From Halopiger xanaduensis SH-6 (GTDB lineage: Archaea; Halobacteriota; Halobacteria; Halobacteriales; Natrialbaceae), in the NCBI RefSeq assembly GCF_000217715.1, contig NC_015666.1:2864270-2928269 (forward strand): a DNA stretch of 64,000 nucleotides, given 5' to 3'. Shown in pieces: positions 32,227-41,437 of the stretch. The translations under genes were made by a program, and so were the position numbers. The notes under the pieces are model-generated. The model was not told the origin of the DNA and ran no database searches. It worked only from the letters and a program-made list of their open reading frames with translations. Within the stretch, counting starts at the first letter, position 1. Each line of letters starts with the position of its first letter.

Positions 32227-33711
32227 TCACCGAAGCGGCCGCCGGCGAAGCCGCACCTCGGACGACGAGACGGGGGAGACGTAGGTGCCGACGCGCTCGC
32301 GGCGCCACCACCGTCCCGTCTCGGCTCGCTCCGCGGGCGTCGTGTACCGGTAGCGGTAGCGAATCGCGCGGACGTGCTCGGGCGTCTCGCCCGCGTCCGC
32401 GAACGGGTCCTCGGCGAGCAGCCCACGCACGGCGTCGTCGCCCTCGAGCACCTTCTCGAGTAAGCGCAGAAACCACGGGTGGCGCCGCGGCGACGGACTC
32501 ATCGCGGCGAACCAGAGCTGCCAGTCGAGTCGCAGGTGGTACGGCGCGACCTGGGGCGGCCGCCGCTCGGGGTCGGTCGGCTTTCCCTTGAACCGGTACT
32601 CGTGCCACTCCGTGTTCTCGGTGATTTCTTCGTCGGTCGTTCCCTCGATCACGATCTCGTAGCGGTCGCGCGTGATCGAGCCGAACGCGCCGTAGGTGTT
32701 GACCAGGTGCAGCGGGTCGAACGCCGTGTTCATCGTCTGGCTTCGCGAGAGCATGTTCCGGGCCGGCCGCACGCTCAGCGCGAGGACGAAGACGGCCAGC
32801 AGGATCGACAGCGCCTGCAGGTACGTCGGCGTCGGGGCCGCTTCGGGCGCGGCGATCGGAAGCGGGAACGGGAACGCCGCCTCGAGCGCGCCGTCGCTGA
32901 AGGTCGCGATCGCGAGGACGATAGTCAGCGCGTTCAGCCACGCGAAGTTACCGGTGAGCATCAGCCAGCCCATGAAGCCGATCGTCGCGGCGCCGGCGAG
33001 CGAGGACCAGGGCTGGGGCGCGAAGTAGAGGAACGGGATCAGTAGCTCGACGGCGTGGTTGCCGAACGTCTCCACGCGGTGGAACCGATCCGGGAGGTGA
33101 TGGGCGAACCAGCTTGCCGGGTTCGGAATCGGCTGAGTCTCGTAGTGGTGGTCCATGCAGCTCAGGTCGCGCCAGCACTCGTCCCCGCGGAGCTTGATCA
33201 GTCCCGCGCCGAACATGTTGCGGAACAGCACCCACTGGACGAGGACGAGCACGACCACCGGCGGCGCCGCAGAGCCGGCGCCCAAAAAGATCGCCAGAAA
33301 GCCCGTCTCGAGCAGCATCGATTCCCAGCCGTAGCCGTAGAAGACCTGCCCGGCGTTGACGAAGGAGAGGTACAACGCCCACATCGCTGCCCACAGCACC
33401 ATCGAGACGGGCGTCGCGTAGGCGTCGGGGACGACGGACCAGTACGGCGCGGCGAAAAGCGTCAGCGCAGCGAGCGCGACGCCGGTCCAGGCCGCGACGC
33501 CGATGACGCGGTCGCTCGGATAGTAGTAAAAGAGGCTCGGCCGATCCCGGAACGAGACCCCCTCGACGTACCGCTCGAGGGGGAGCAGGCCGTCCTCGCC
33601 GGCCAGCGGCCGGAACTGGAAGGCCGCCACGAGGAAGGCCAGCAGGTACAGCAGGGCGAGTCCCCGCTGGAACAGGAAGCGCACGAGCCAGAACTCCTCG
33701 CCGTGGAGCAT
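32227..33711 (-). CDS. Lipase maturation factor (LMF1) family membrane protein
   Basis: A 494-residue polytopic membrane protein resembling lipase maturation factor 1, an ER protein in animals that helps lipoprotein lipase fold. Recognisable features: FRPLAGEDGLLPLERYVEGV near the start, the GWESMLLETGFLAIFLG segment, FRNMFGAGLIKLRGDECWRD (with LSCMDHHYETQPIPNP and WFAHHLPDRFHRVETFGNHA), and the soluble C-terminal domain with VNTYGAFGSITRDRYEIVIE and PPQVAPYHLRLDWQLWFAAM. These are the conserved blocks as I know them. No lipase gene is adjacent, and the archaeal role is unknown. Confidence 0.85.
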   Translation of the reverse strand: MLHGEEFWLVRFLFQRGLALLYLLAFLVAAFQFRPLAGEDGLLPLERYVEGVSFRDRPSLFYYYPSDRVIGVAAWTGVALAALTLFAAPYWSVVPDAYATPVSMVLWAAMWALYLSFVNAGQVFYGYGWESMLLETGFLAIFLGAGSAAPPVVVLVLVQWVLFRNMFGAGLIKLRGDECWRDLSCMDHHYETQPIPNPASWFAHHLPDRFHRVETFGNHAVELLIPFLYFAPQPWSSLAGAATIGFMGWLMLTGNFAWLNALTIVLAIATFSDGALEAAFPFPLPIAAPEAAPTPTYLQALSILLAVFVLALSVRPARNMLSRSQTMNTAFDPLHLVNTYGAFGSITRDRYEIVIEGTTDEEITENTEWHEYRFKGKPTDPERRPPQVAPYHLRLDWQLWFAAMSPSPRRHPWFLRLLEKVLEGDDAVRGLLAEDPFADAGETPEHVRAIRYRYRYTTPAERAETGRWWRRERVGTYVSPVSSSEVRLRRRPLR

Positions 33712-33833
33712 ACCCGAGTGTGGGTTTCCGAACGGAAAAGGCGTGACGGGAGCGCTCGAGGGCTCGAGACTCGAGCGGGCGGCTCGGTCGCCGGCCGCGT
33801 CGATCTGCGGCTCGGTCGCGGCGTCGCGTTACG

Positions 33834-34625
33834 CTACCGCTCGCCCTCGTACTCGGTGAACCACGAGCGGACGACGCCGCCCAGCGCGCCCGTCGTACTC
33901 CCCAGGTTCAGGATCTGGTAGCCCGCCTCGGCCTTCTCGTTGACGTCGTCCATCCCGAAGCCGAGGCCGCCGAGGGGAACGCCAGCCTCGAGCGCTCGTT
34001 CCTCGATTTCGCCGACGTGTTCCGCGACCTCCTCGTGGCTGGGCTCGCCGGGATGGCCCGTCGAAACTGCGAGATCGAGCGGGCCGGCGAAGACGAAGCC
34101 GAGTTCGGGGACCGCCAGAATGTCCTCGAGGTTCTCGACCGCCGTCGGGTTCTCGATCGTCACGCCGACGACGATTTCCTCGTCCTCGGTGGCGGCGTAG
34201 TCGTCGGTCGTCCCCCACCGGCTCGCGCGCGGGTTGGCGAACCCGCGCTTCCCCGGCTCGCCGTCGTAGGTGAACCGCGCGGCCTCGACGGCCTGCCGGA
34301 CGTCTTCAGCCGTTTCGATCCGCGAGACGAACACGTTCCGAGCGCCCGCGTCCAGCGCCTTCCGGATCATCCCCGGATCGGGTTCGGGCAGCCGCACGAG
34401 CAGTTCCGTCCCGGAGACGTCCGCGGCCCGGAGCAACTCCTCGAGCCGCTCGCCGTCGAAGGGACTGGGCCCGGCGTGTTCGAGGTCGATCCAGACGAAA
34501 TCGAGGCCGAGTTCGCCGTAGAACTCCACCAGCGTCGGGGAGTAGGTGTTCTCGAGGACGCCCAGCGCGACCTCGTCGTCTGCGAGGGTTTGTCGGAGCA
34601 CGTTCGTTCGCGGTGACATCGCCAT
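33834..34625 (-). CDS. HpcH/HpaI-type aldolase
   Basis: A 263-residue TIM-barrel aldolase of the 4-hydroxy-2-oxoheptanedioate/2-keto-3-deoxy-L-rhamnonate type. Motifs: LGLDFVWIDLEHAGPSPFDG near residue 40, LVRLPEPDPGMIRKALDAGA, RGFANPRASRWG, then IVVGVTIENPTAVENLEDIL (metal Glu) and FVFAGPLDLAVSTGHPG (metal Asp). The next conserved region, LGGLGFGMDDVNEKAEAGYQ, closes the barrel. It acts on 2-keto-3-deoxy acids, substrate unknown. The third codon ATG (MSPRT) is an equally possible start. Confidence 0.87.
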   Translation of the reverse strand: MAMSPRTNVLRQTLADDEVALGVLENTYSPTLVEFYGELGLDFVWIDLEHAGPSPFDGERLEELLRAADVSGTELLVRLPEPDPGMIRKALDAGARNVFVSRIETAEDVRQAVEAARFTYDGEPGKRGFANPRASRWGTTDDYAATEDEEIVVGVTIENPTAVENLEDILAVPELGFVFAGPLDLAVSTGHPGEPSHEEVAEHVGEIEERALEAGVPLGGLGFGMDDVNEKAEAGYQILNLGSTTGALGGVVRSWFTEYEGER

Positions 34626-34771
34626 GTTGGACGGTCAATTCCCCCGTCAATAAACCTTCCAGCGGCGTCGGCAGCGTCTCGGCGGCCGAACGACTTTGCA
34701 CCGCGACCGAGAACGACTCCCATGGACCTCGTCTCGATCGACGATCGAGGTCGAGTAGCGTCCGCTCGCGG

Positions 34772-36187
34772 TCAAAAGCGTCGCTCGAGCACCGTCCCGT
34801 CCTCGCCGACGGCGACGGCGCGATCGGCGCCGATCGAAACGCCCAGCAGCGCCGCGGCCGCGTCGGTTTCGATCCGTTCCCACGACGCCGATTCGGCGGT
34901 GCGCTCGTGGATCGTTCCGTCCGCGCCGCAGGCTACCGTTCGATCCCCGCGGCGTGCGATCCCCGGCAGCGCGACGTCCGCGACCCGCTCGGGCGTCCAC
35001 GTCCCCGACGACCCGTAGCGGTGGACGACGCCGTCGTCCGCGCTCACCAGGCAGTCGTTCGGGCCGCCCGTCGCGACGTCCTCGAGCGTCCCGTCGGCGC
35101 CTGCGGGACCGATCCGTTCGAACGACCGACCGCCGTCGTCGGTTCCGAAGACGCCGTCGTCGGTGTCGCAGCAGTAGCCGACCGCGTCGTCGGCGAGCGC
35201 GATCCCCGACAAACTGGAGCCGCTGCCGGGTTCGATCGGCTCGGCCCACTCGAGGGGGCCGCCACCGGTCCCGTTTTCGCCCGCATACTGGCCCCTGAGA
35301 ACTTCGCCGGAGCCGTTGATCAGCAACACGGTCTCGTCGCCGGCCGGTCCGCCGACGGCGAGTCCGAGCAGGTTGTCGGTCAGCTCTGCGGGTGCCGTGT
35401 GATCGGTGTGCCGGCCCGTCTCGGCGTCGATCCGGCCGACCGCGCCGCTGTCGCCGGCGATCCAGACCGCTTCGCCGTCGGCGGCGGCGTCTACGCCCCG
35501 CAGGTCGTTGCCCTGCGCGGCGGGGCCGGCCTCGAGGACCGTCGTCCACCCCTGTCCGCGGTCCGCGACGACGAGACCGCCGCTGCCGACCGCGTACGCG
35601 CCGTCGTCGGTGACGACCGCGTCGAACAGCGTTTCGGTCGCGGGGACGGCCACGGTTCGCCACTCGCCGTCGCGCTCGTCGGCTTCTTCGCCACCTTCGC
35701 TCCCGTCGTCGCCTCGAGCGGCCGTTTCGTCGGACGACGGGGGTCCGTCGGGTGCCGGCGGCGCTTCGCTCTCGGATTCGACGGACGCAGTCGCGGTCTC
35801 GCCGGCGCTCGAAACGCCGGTTTGTCGACTCTGGACATCGCTTTCATCGACGGAATCGGTCCCCTCGAGCGACGGCTCCTCTTGGTTCCGTTCGGATCGC
35901 CGTTCGTCGGGCGGTCGGTTGCCGATGTGTCGATCGTCGGCTTTCCGTTCGGCGCGCGTTCGTTCGTCTCGAGTCGCGCCGACCCCGCCCGAGAGGTAGA
36001 GCGCGACGGGTGGCACGACGTACGACGCGAGCGCGAGGACGACGAACCAGCGGTTGACGAACGTCAGCGTCCCGAACGCCGTGAGCCCGGCCGTCGCGAC
36101 GGCGTGTACCCACGTCTTCGTGTAGCGGCGAAAGAAGGGGACGAACCCGTCGTCGGCGACCGCCGAATTGCCCTTGTGCGCGGACAT
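34772..36187 (-). CDS. Membrane-anchored beta-propeller protein (YCF48/BNR-like)
   Basis: A 471-residue protein. The first 65 residues have two hydrophobic helices (about 25-42 and 45-65). A long disordered acidic linker of about 110 residues follows. The C-terminal 270 residues are repeats with AxGxxGxV-type signatures: LFDAVVTDDGAYAVGSGGLV, NDLRGVDAAADGEAVWIAGD, SGIALADDAVGYCCDTDDGV, EDVATGGPNDCLVSADDGVV and LGVSIGADRAVAVGEDGTVL, i.e. six or so propeller blades like YCF48/HCF136 or sialidase-like repeats. The site of action would be outside the membrane if the helices orient that way. Function unknown; HCF136-like assembly or protein-protein roles are possible. Confidence 0.7.
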   Translation of the reverse strand: MSAHKGNSAVADDGFVPFFRRYTKTWVHAVATAGLTAFGTLTFVNRWFVVLALASYVVPPVALYLSGGVGATRDERTRAERKADDRHIGNRPPDERRSERNQEEPSLEGTDSVDESDVQSRQTGVSSAGETATASVESESEAPPAPDGPPSSDETAARGDDGSEGGEEADERDGEWRTVAVPATETLFDAVVTDDGAYAVGSGGLVVADRGQGWTTVLEAGPAAQGNDLRGVDAAADGEAVWIAGDSGAVGRIDAETGRHTDHTAPAELTDNLLGLAVGGPAGDETVLLINGSGEVLRGQYAGENGTGGGPLEWAEPIEPGSGSSLSGIALADDAVGYCCDTDDGVFGTDDGGRSFERIGPAGADGTLEDVATGGPNDCLVSADDGVVHRYGSSGTWTPERVADVALPGIARRGDRTVACGADGTIHERTAESASWERIETDAAAALLGVSIGADRAVAVGEDGTVLERRF

Positions 36188-36323
36188 AGCGAGTGGAAGC
36201 GTCGCGGCGCTACTGCGTGCACGCATTCTTCGGATTCGCGGCCAAAAGCGTGCTGCAGGCGAGCGCGATCCACGTCCTCTCGAGGGAGTCCGTCCCTTAG
36301 GGCTCGCTACCCGGCCTCCAGCG

Positions 36324-36611
36324 CTACCGCGAGCGCCGCGTCGTCGCGACCGTGACGGTGAGAACGCCGTTGTTGTAGACGGCCTTGCCGTCGGTCGTAA
36401 ACGCGCGGTCGCTCCGGGGCGGCGTCTCCGTCCGATCGTAGACGCGGCCGTCGTGCTCGATGCGGATCCGGAGCCGACTCGAGCCGACCGCGACGGTCGC
36501 GTCGTCGATCGACGCCGGGAAGGCGTCGACGGCGATCGTCAACTCGCCGGTCGATCGGTCGTACGTCCGCTGGGTCGGAAACGTCGGTGCGGTCGTGGTA
36601 ACGGTGGACAC
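36324..36611 (-). CDS. Hsp20/alpha-crystallin-like small protein
   Basis: A 95-residue protein from a GTG, VSTVTTTAPTFPTQRTYDR, with a beta-rich core SIDDATVAVGSSRLRIRIEH and ending AVYNNGVLTVTVATTRR, where NNGVLTVTV matches the last conserved strand (G-x-L) of alpha-crystallin domains. It is shorter than true small heat-shock proteins and lacks the N-terminal arm. Start chosen because the upstream in-frame sequence is arginine-rich. Haloarchaea have several such DUF7127-like proteins (from memory). Function unknown. Confidence 0.6.
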   Translation of the reverse strand: MSTVTTTAPTFPTQRTYDRSTGELTIAVDAFPASIDDATVAVGSSRLRIRIEHDGRVYDRTETPPRSDRAFTTDGKAVYNNGVLTVTVATTRRSR

Positions 36612-36710
36612 GCGACCGGATTGCAAGGGGAGTCGGAAACGTCCCCGCCTGCACGACTGTACCCTTGATACTGGTGTCCGATTTTGCACTCGCTCGAGCG
36701 CGTCGAACCC

Positions 36711-38207
36711 TCAGAGGTAACCCAGATCGGCCAACCGGTCCTTCGTCCCGTCCCGAATTTCGACGTCGTCGGTCCCCGCCTCGTCCGTATCCGATTCCGT
36801 GAGCGGCTCGAACCGGCGCTCGAGGTGGTCGCGCATCCGCTCGACGACGTCGGGCTGGGCGTCCGAAACGTCGGTCCGCTCCCGCGGATCCGTCTCGAGG
36901 TGGTGCAGGCGCTCGAAGCCGTCGTCCCCGCGGACGTACTTGTACTCGCGGGTCCGCACGGCGCGCAGTCGGCGGTCGTACTCGCGGACCCGGTCCGGAA
37001 TCTCCCCGAAGCGGGCCTCGAGGCGCTCGATCGAGGGCTGCGGGGCGGCGTACTCCGCGAAGACGACCTCGCGACGCTCGGCGTCGGACTCGGGGTGGAG
37101 CGACCGGCCGGCACTCTGCTCGCGCAGTTTCGGATCGTCGATGCCGGCCGTCTCGAGCAGCGTGTCCGGCAGGTCGATCAACTGGACCAATTCGCGGCGC
37201 GTCCCGCCGTCGGTGAACGGGCCGCCGTGGAGCACCAGCGGGACGTTGATCAGCGTGTCGTAGAGGTTGTACTGGTGGCCGAAGAAGCCGTGCTCGCCGA
37301 CGTGTTCGCCGTGGTCGCCACAGACCACGAACAGCGTGTCCTCCCACTCGCCGGCTTCCTCGAGGGTCGACCGGAGCGCGGCGATCTGGTCGTCGACGTA
37401 GGCGAGCTCGGCCCGGTAGAACCCGCGCAGCATGGCGAACTCCCGGCCCGAAATATCGTAGTCCTCGCAGTCGTAGGCCCGGGGATCCTGTCTGATCGAG
37501 GCCGCTTCCTCGTAGCTGGCGCCGTCGGGGAGGAACTCGGCGGCGTACTCGCGGGGCGGGTCGTACTCGACGTGGGGTTCGATGAAGTTACAGAACAGAA
37601 AGAACGGATCGTCTCCCCGCTCTGCGAGCCAGTTGCGGATCCAGGTCGTCGAGCGATCGGAGCCGTCGTCGCCAGCGGGCTGGACGACTTCGCTGTAGAG
37701 GATGTTAGCGGCGTTGACGACCGGGTTGCCGTCGAACAGGCGCTCCCGCGTCGCGACGAGTTTCTCCCGGAGGTCCTCGCCGCGGACGACGGCGCCCATG
37801 TCGGCGTCGGACTGGACGTACTGCCAGCCCTTGCGGAGTTCGTCGAAGCCGCGGTCGAAGCCGAACTCCTCGGTGATCCAGGTGTTGTTCGAGACGCCGA
37901 CCGTCTGCACGCCGTTCTCGGCGAACGCTTCGGGGAGCGTCCGGAGGTCGTCCTCGAGAAAGAGGTGGTCGCCGTGGGTCCCGTGCTCGGACGGGTAGGT
38001 TCCGGTGAACATCGAGGCGTGGGAGGGCAGCGTCCACGGCGCGGCCGCGAAGGCGTTGTCGAAGGCCGTTCCCTCCGCCGCGAGTCGCGACAGGCTCGGA
38101 GTCGTCCGCTTGTCGATACTTTTCGCCCGGGCCGTATCGAGAACGACGAGAACGACGTTTCGTACGTTCGAATGTGACGTCGATTCACTTCCGTTAGAGT
38201 CGTCCAT
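36711..38207 (-). CDS. Sulfatase-fold (alkaline phosphatase superfamily) protein, Thr at nucleophile position
   Basis: A 498-residue member of the sulfatase family. VRNVVLVVLDTARAKSIDK gives the first metal ligand Asp, AAPWTLPSHASMFTG (residues about 55-69) aligns with the sulfatase CxPSR motif but has Thr59 in place of the formylglycine Cys and His in place of Arg, and VCGDHGEHVGEHGFFGHQYN gives the second metal site. A Thr nucleophile is found in phosphoethanolamine/phospho-transferases and phosphodiesterases of this superfamily, so sulfate ester hydrolysis is uncertain. It is divergent from a canonical sulfatase gene. Confidence 0.83.
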   Translation of the reverse strand: MDDSNGSESTSHSNVRNVVLVVLDTARAKSIDKRTTPSLSRLAAEGTAFDNAFAAAPWTLPSHASMFTGTYPSEHGTHGDHLFLEDDLRTLPEAFAENGVQTVGVSNNTWITEEFGFDRGFDELRKGWQYVQSDADMGAVVRGEDLREKLVATRERLFDGNPVVNAANILYSEVVQPAGDDGSDRSTTWIRNWLAERGDDPFFLFCNFIEPHVEYDPPREYAAEFLPDGASYEEAASIRQDPRAYDCEDYDISGREFAMLRGFYRAELAYVDDQIAALRSTLEEAGEWEDTLFVVCGDHGEHVGEHGFFGHQYNLYDTLINVPLVLHGGPFTDGGTRRELVQLIDLPDTLLETAGIDDPKLREQSAGRSLHPESDAERREVVFAEYAAPQPSIERLEARFGEIPDRVREYDRRLRAVRTREYKYVRGDDGFERLHHLETDPRERTDVSDAQPDVVERMRDHLERRFEPLTESDTDEAGTDDVEIRDGTKDRLADLGYL

Positions 38208-38302
38208 ACCTGATACACATTGGGCGCTCGCGGGGAAGGCCACCCGCCCCGAATATGCCGGGGAAAGGCGGTTACTGCGGATACGGTTAGATCCAATTCC
38301 AC

Positions 38303-39679
38303 ATGGCCCAGTCCCAGCCACGACCCAACATCGTCCTCGTTCACTGCCACGATCTCGGGACGTATCTGGGCTGTTACGGCGCGGCCGTCGACACGCCGCG
38401 GATCGACGCGTTCGCGGCCGACGGCGTCCGCTTCGACCGCCACTTCGTGACCGCGCCGCAGTGTTCGCCGAGCCGCTCGAGTCTGATGACAGGGCGCCAC
38501 CCTCACCAGAACGGAATGCTGGGGCTCGCACACGCCGGCTGGGAGATCGACGAGGACGAGCAACTGCTTCCCGAACTGCTCGGCGCGGCGGGGTACGAGA
38601 CGCACCTCTTCGGGCTCCAGCACATTACCGAGTACCCCGATCGGTTGGGTTACGACCGGATCCACTCGGAGAATTCCCTGACCGCCGACGGACCCCCGTC
38701 CGTCCACGAGTCGGCCCGCGCTCGAGAGGTTGCGGCCGACTTCGCCGACGCGCTCGCGGCCGGCGGCCTCGGCGAGCCGTTCTTCGCCTCCGTCGGCTTC
38801 TTCGAGGTCCACCGCATGGAGGAGACCGACGGGTTCGGCTTCGCGGACGACCGCTACGAGACGCCCAGCCCCGACGATGTCGACCCGCTCGAGTTCCTGC
38901 CGGACGATCCCGGAATCCGGTCCGATATCGCCGAAATCCAGGGGATGGTCGAAGCGCTCGACGACGGCGTCGGGACCGTCCTCGACGCGCTCGAGGACGC
39001 GGGGCTAACCGACGAGACGCTCGTCGTCTTCACGACCGAACACGGACTCGCGATGCCCAGGGCGAAGGGGACCTGTTTCGATCCCGGGATCGAGGCCGCG
39101 TTCGCGGTTCGCTACCCGGCCGGGTTCGACGGCGAGCGGGTCGAAGACGCCCTCGTGAGCAACGTCGACGTCTTCGCGACGCTGCTCGAGATTGCGGACG
39201 CACCGGCGCCCGAGAAGGAGATCGCCGGCGAGAGCTTCGCCTCGCTCCTGCGCGAGGACGGGACGTACGAGCCCCGCGATCGCATCTTCGCCGGCATGAC
39301 CTGGCACGACCGCTACAACCCGGTCCGAGCGATCCGAACCGACCGCTGGAAGTACATCCGGAACTTCTGGAACCTCCCGGACGTCTACCTGACCAACGAT
39401 ATCTACCGCAGCGACGCCGGACGCGAGGTCCGCGACGAGTTCTACGACGAGCAGCGATCCCACGAGGAACTGTACGACCTCGAGGACGATCCGCTGGAGC
39501 GTGAAAATCTGCTCGCGGAGGACGTCCCGGACGACTCAGAGATCGCGGACGTTCACGACCGACTCCGGACCGAGTTGGGCGACTGGATGGCGTCGACGGG
39601 CGATCCGCTGCTCGACGAGCCCGTGCTGCCCGAAGAGGTGGACGACGCGCACCCGTGGGCGGAAGACGGGCGACACTGA
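38303..39679 (+). CDS. Sulfatase with canonical CSPSR formylglycine motif
   Basis: A 458-residue arylsulfatase-family enzyme. PNIVLVHCHDLGTYLGCYG is the N-terminal metal motif, PQCSPSRSSLMTGRHPHQNG (Cys54) is the formylglycine site, VVFTTEHGLAMPRAKGTCFD is the second metal motif, and DRWKYIRNFWNLPDVYL and ELYDLEDDPLERENL are typical of sulfatase C-termini. Activity needs Cys conversion to formylglycine; no formylglycine-generating enzyme is encoded in this window. The 95-base divergent spacer contains both promoters. Substrate unknown; haloarchaeal sulfated glycans are candidates (inference). Confidence 0.9.
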   Translation: MAQSQPRPNIVLVHCHDLGTYLGCYGAAVDTPRIDAFAADGVRFDRHFVTAPQCSPSRSSLMTGRHPHQNGMLGLAHAGWEIDEDEQLLPELLGAAGYETHLFGLQHITEYPDRLGYDRIHSENSLTADGPPSVHESARAREVAADFADALAAGGLGEPFFASVGFFEVHRMEETDGFGFADDRYETPSPDDVDPLEFLPDDPGIRSDIAEIQGMVEALDDGVGTVLDALEDAGLTDETLVVFTTEHGLAMPRAKGTCFDPGIEAAFAVRYPAGFDGERVEDALVSNVDVFATLLEIADAPAPEKEIAGESFASLLREDGTYEPRDRIFAGMTWHDRYNPVRAIRTDRWKYIRNFWNLPDVYLTNDIYRSDAGREVRDEFYDEQRSHEELYDLEDDPLERENLLAEDVPDDSEIADVHDRLRTELGDWMASTGDPLLDEPVLPEEVDDAHPWAEDGRH

Positions 39680-39804
39680 GCGGGCGGGGTCTCACCCCGT
39701 CGTTCGGCAGCGGTTCGTCGACGGCTGGCCCTTCCGCTCGCCGGCGAAGACGACGAAGATGTTCGCGGGCACCTCTTTTCCGGGCGACCTCAAACTCACG
39801 CTCG

Positions 39805-40101
39805 ATGAGCGACTGGGAGGCCGAACTCGAGCGGTTGGTGGCCGAGGTGCGCGAACACGAGGGTATCGCTGACGCGTTCCTCGCGAAGAGTTTCACCGAC
39901 CGTCTCGTGATCGTCGACGTCGGCGACGGCGAGACGGTTCCGGCGGACGTAACGGACCGACTCGCCGATCACGACGTTCGCAGCGCCGACGACGTGTACG
40001 ACGACGGCGGTGCGTTCGTCGGCCACGTCGGGAACGGAACGCGGCACCACTTCGTCGACGTGCAGACTCGCGGGGAGCACCAGTCCTACGTCGTCGATTA
40101 G
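39805..40101 (+). CDS. Small conserved haloarchaeal protein
   Basis: A 98-residue acidic protein from MSDWEAELERLVAEVREHEG with VPADVTDRLADHDVRSADDV and HHFVDVQTRGEHQSYVVD in the C-terminal part. No domain recognised. Start at ATG 39805; the upstream frame is not conserved-looking. The gene is in its own transcript between the sulfatase and nucleoside hydrolase genes. Confidence 0.65.
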   Translation: MSDWEAELERLVAEVREHEGIADAFLAKSFTDRLVIVDVGDGETVPADVTDRLADHDVRSADDVYDDGGAFVGHVGNGTRHHFVDVQTRGEHQSYVVD

Positions 40102-40133
40102 GGGCGATTCGACCGAAATTTCGACCGACCGAT

Positions 40134-41114
40134 CTACCTCGAGTCCTCGGCTTCGGCGACGGTCAGGAACCGATCGAGCGATCCGGCGACTAGTTCTCGA
40201 AACCGCTCGTAGTCGGCCTCGAGCGCCACGTCCCCGTTCGGTTCGTCGCCCGTGACGCCATTCCTGTCGGCGACCAGCGCGCCCCTGGCGAGGTCTCCGT
40301 CCGTACCGACCTCGAGCGGGTAGGATTCGGTCTCCAGCACGTTGCCGTCCACCAGCCCTGCAACCGCGAGCGCGTCGTGGAGCGCCGCCGACTCGATGCC
40401 GTACCGCTCGAGTCGCGCCGCGTCGTAGTAGGTGAGCCACTCGCGGATCGAGTGCGCGAGGGCATCGTCCCGATCGCGGCCCTCGTCCTCGGAAAGCGAC
40501 TCGAGGCGCGCCGGCGGGACGGTAGCCTGCGTCGTCACGTCGAGCCCGACCAGCGTCGGCTCGCAGTCCCGGACGACCCGCCGGGCGGCGTGCGGGTCCG
40601 AGTGGAAGTTCGCCTCCGCCAGCGGCGTGGCGTTGCCCTGCGCGAACGCCGCTCCGCCCATGACGATCAGTTCGTCGAGCAGGTCGGGCAGCTCGGGCTC
40701 GAGTGCGTGGGCCAGCGCCACGTTCGTCAGGGGCCCGATCGCCGCCAGCGCGAGGTCGCCGTCGTGCGCCCGCGCCTGCTCGACGATGAACCGCGCAGCG
40801 TGGACGTCGGCGGGCTGGGTCGCCGGCGTCGGCTCCGGCAACTCGCCCCGAATGCCGCCCTCGCCGTGGATCTCCTCGGCCGTCTCGAGCAGGACGTTCA
40901 GCGGCCGGTCCGCGCCCGCTGCGATCGGGACGCCGGTCCGGTCGACCGACTCGAGGATCGCGCGGGCGTTTCTCGTCGTGTCGGCGACTGGCGCGTTCCC
41001 GTGGACGGTCGTCAGCCCGACGACCTCGAGGGCGGGATTCTCGAGGGCCAGCAGGAGCGCGACGGCGTCGTCGCAGCCGGGGTCCGTGTCGATCACCACC
41101 GGGCGCGTCGTCAT
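40134..41114 (-). CDS. Nucleoside hydrolase (IunH family)
   Basis: A 326-residue ribohydrolase cleaving inosine/uridine-type nucleosides to base and ribose. The N-terminal VVIDTDPGCDDAVALLLALE carries the Asp cluster that binds calcium and ribose (DTDxxxDDA), LAAIGPLTNVALA and ELIVMGGAAFAQGNATPLAE are family motifs, FHSDPHAARRVV fits the NxxxDPxAA loop, and ESAALHDALAVAGLVDG supplies the last metal Asp (HDxxA). Specificity cannot be judged. It is the last gene on the minus strand before the acetyltransferase remnant. Confidence 0.92.
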   Translation of the reverse strand: MTTRPVVIDTDPGCDDAVALLLALENPALEVVGLTTVHGNAPVADTTRNARAILESVDRTGVPIAAGADRPLNVLLETAEEIHGEGGIRGELPEPTPATQPADVHAARFIVEQARAHDGDLALAAIGPLTNVALAHALEPELPDLLDELIVMGGAAFAQGNATPLAEANFHSDPHAARRVVRDCEPTLVGLDVTTQATVPPARLESLSEDEGRDRDDALAHSIREWLTYYDAARLERYGIESAALHDALAVAGLVDGNVLETESYPLEVGTDGDLARGALVADRNGVTGDEPNGDVALEADYERFRELVAGSLDRFLTVAEAEDSR

Positions 41115-41187
41115 GTGGAAATCGTCGGAGAGCCGCGCCGATAAACTGTCGGGCGGGAGGTGACGGCACGTTCGAAATCTCGGCCTC

Positions 41188-41400
41188 TCAGTTCTCGTCT
41201 ATCTCCTTTACTACGGTCGCGGGATTCCCCTGAACGACGACCCCGTCCGGTACGTCCTCGGTCACGACCGCTCCCGACGCGACAACGCTGCCGTCGCCGA
41301 TCGTCACCGGCTTCGCGTACTCCGGCCCCTCGATTCGCTCGGCCGCCTCGAGCGGATGGGTCGTCCCGTCAACGGAGACGCAACGCACCTGGGGCCCACC
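41188..41400 (-). pseudogene. Maltose O-acetyltransferase-like remnant with internal deletion
   Basis: The minus strand encodes a broken left-handed beta-helix acetyltransferase: [20 protein letters not shown] then [21 protein letters not shown], ending [14 protein letters not shown]. In intact Maa/LacA-type enzymes about 15-25 residues, including the WIGGGA coil, lie between two TIGD turns; here the two turns are fused at the single TIGD encoded at 41293-41304, as if deleted by recombination between repeats. The N-terminal two thirds of the enzyme are also missing. The fragment is in frame to its own stop but cannot be active. Confidence 0.8.
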
Positions 41401-41437
41401 AAGCATTAACCCCGCCCGCGGTGTCGTCGCGACCGCC

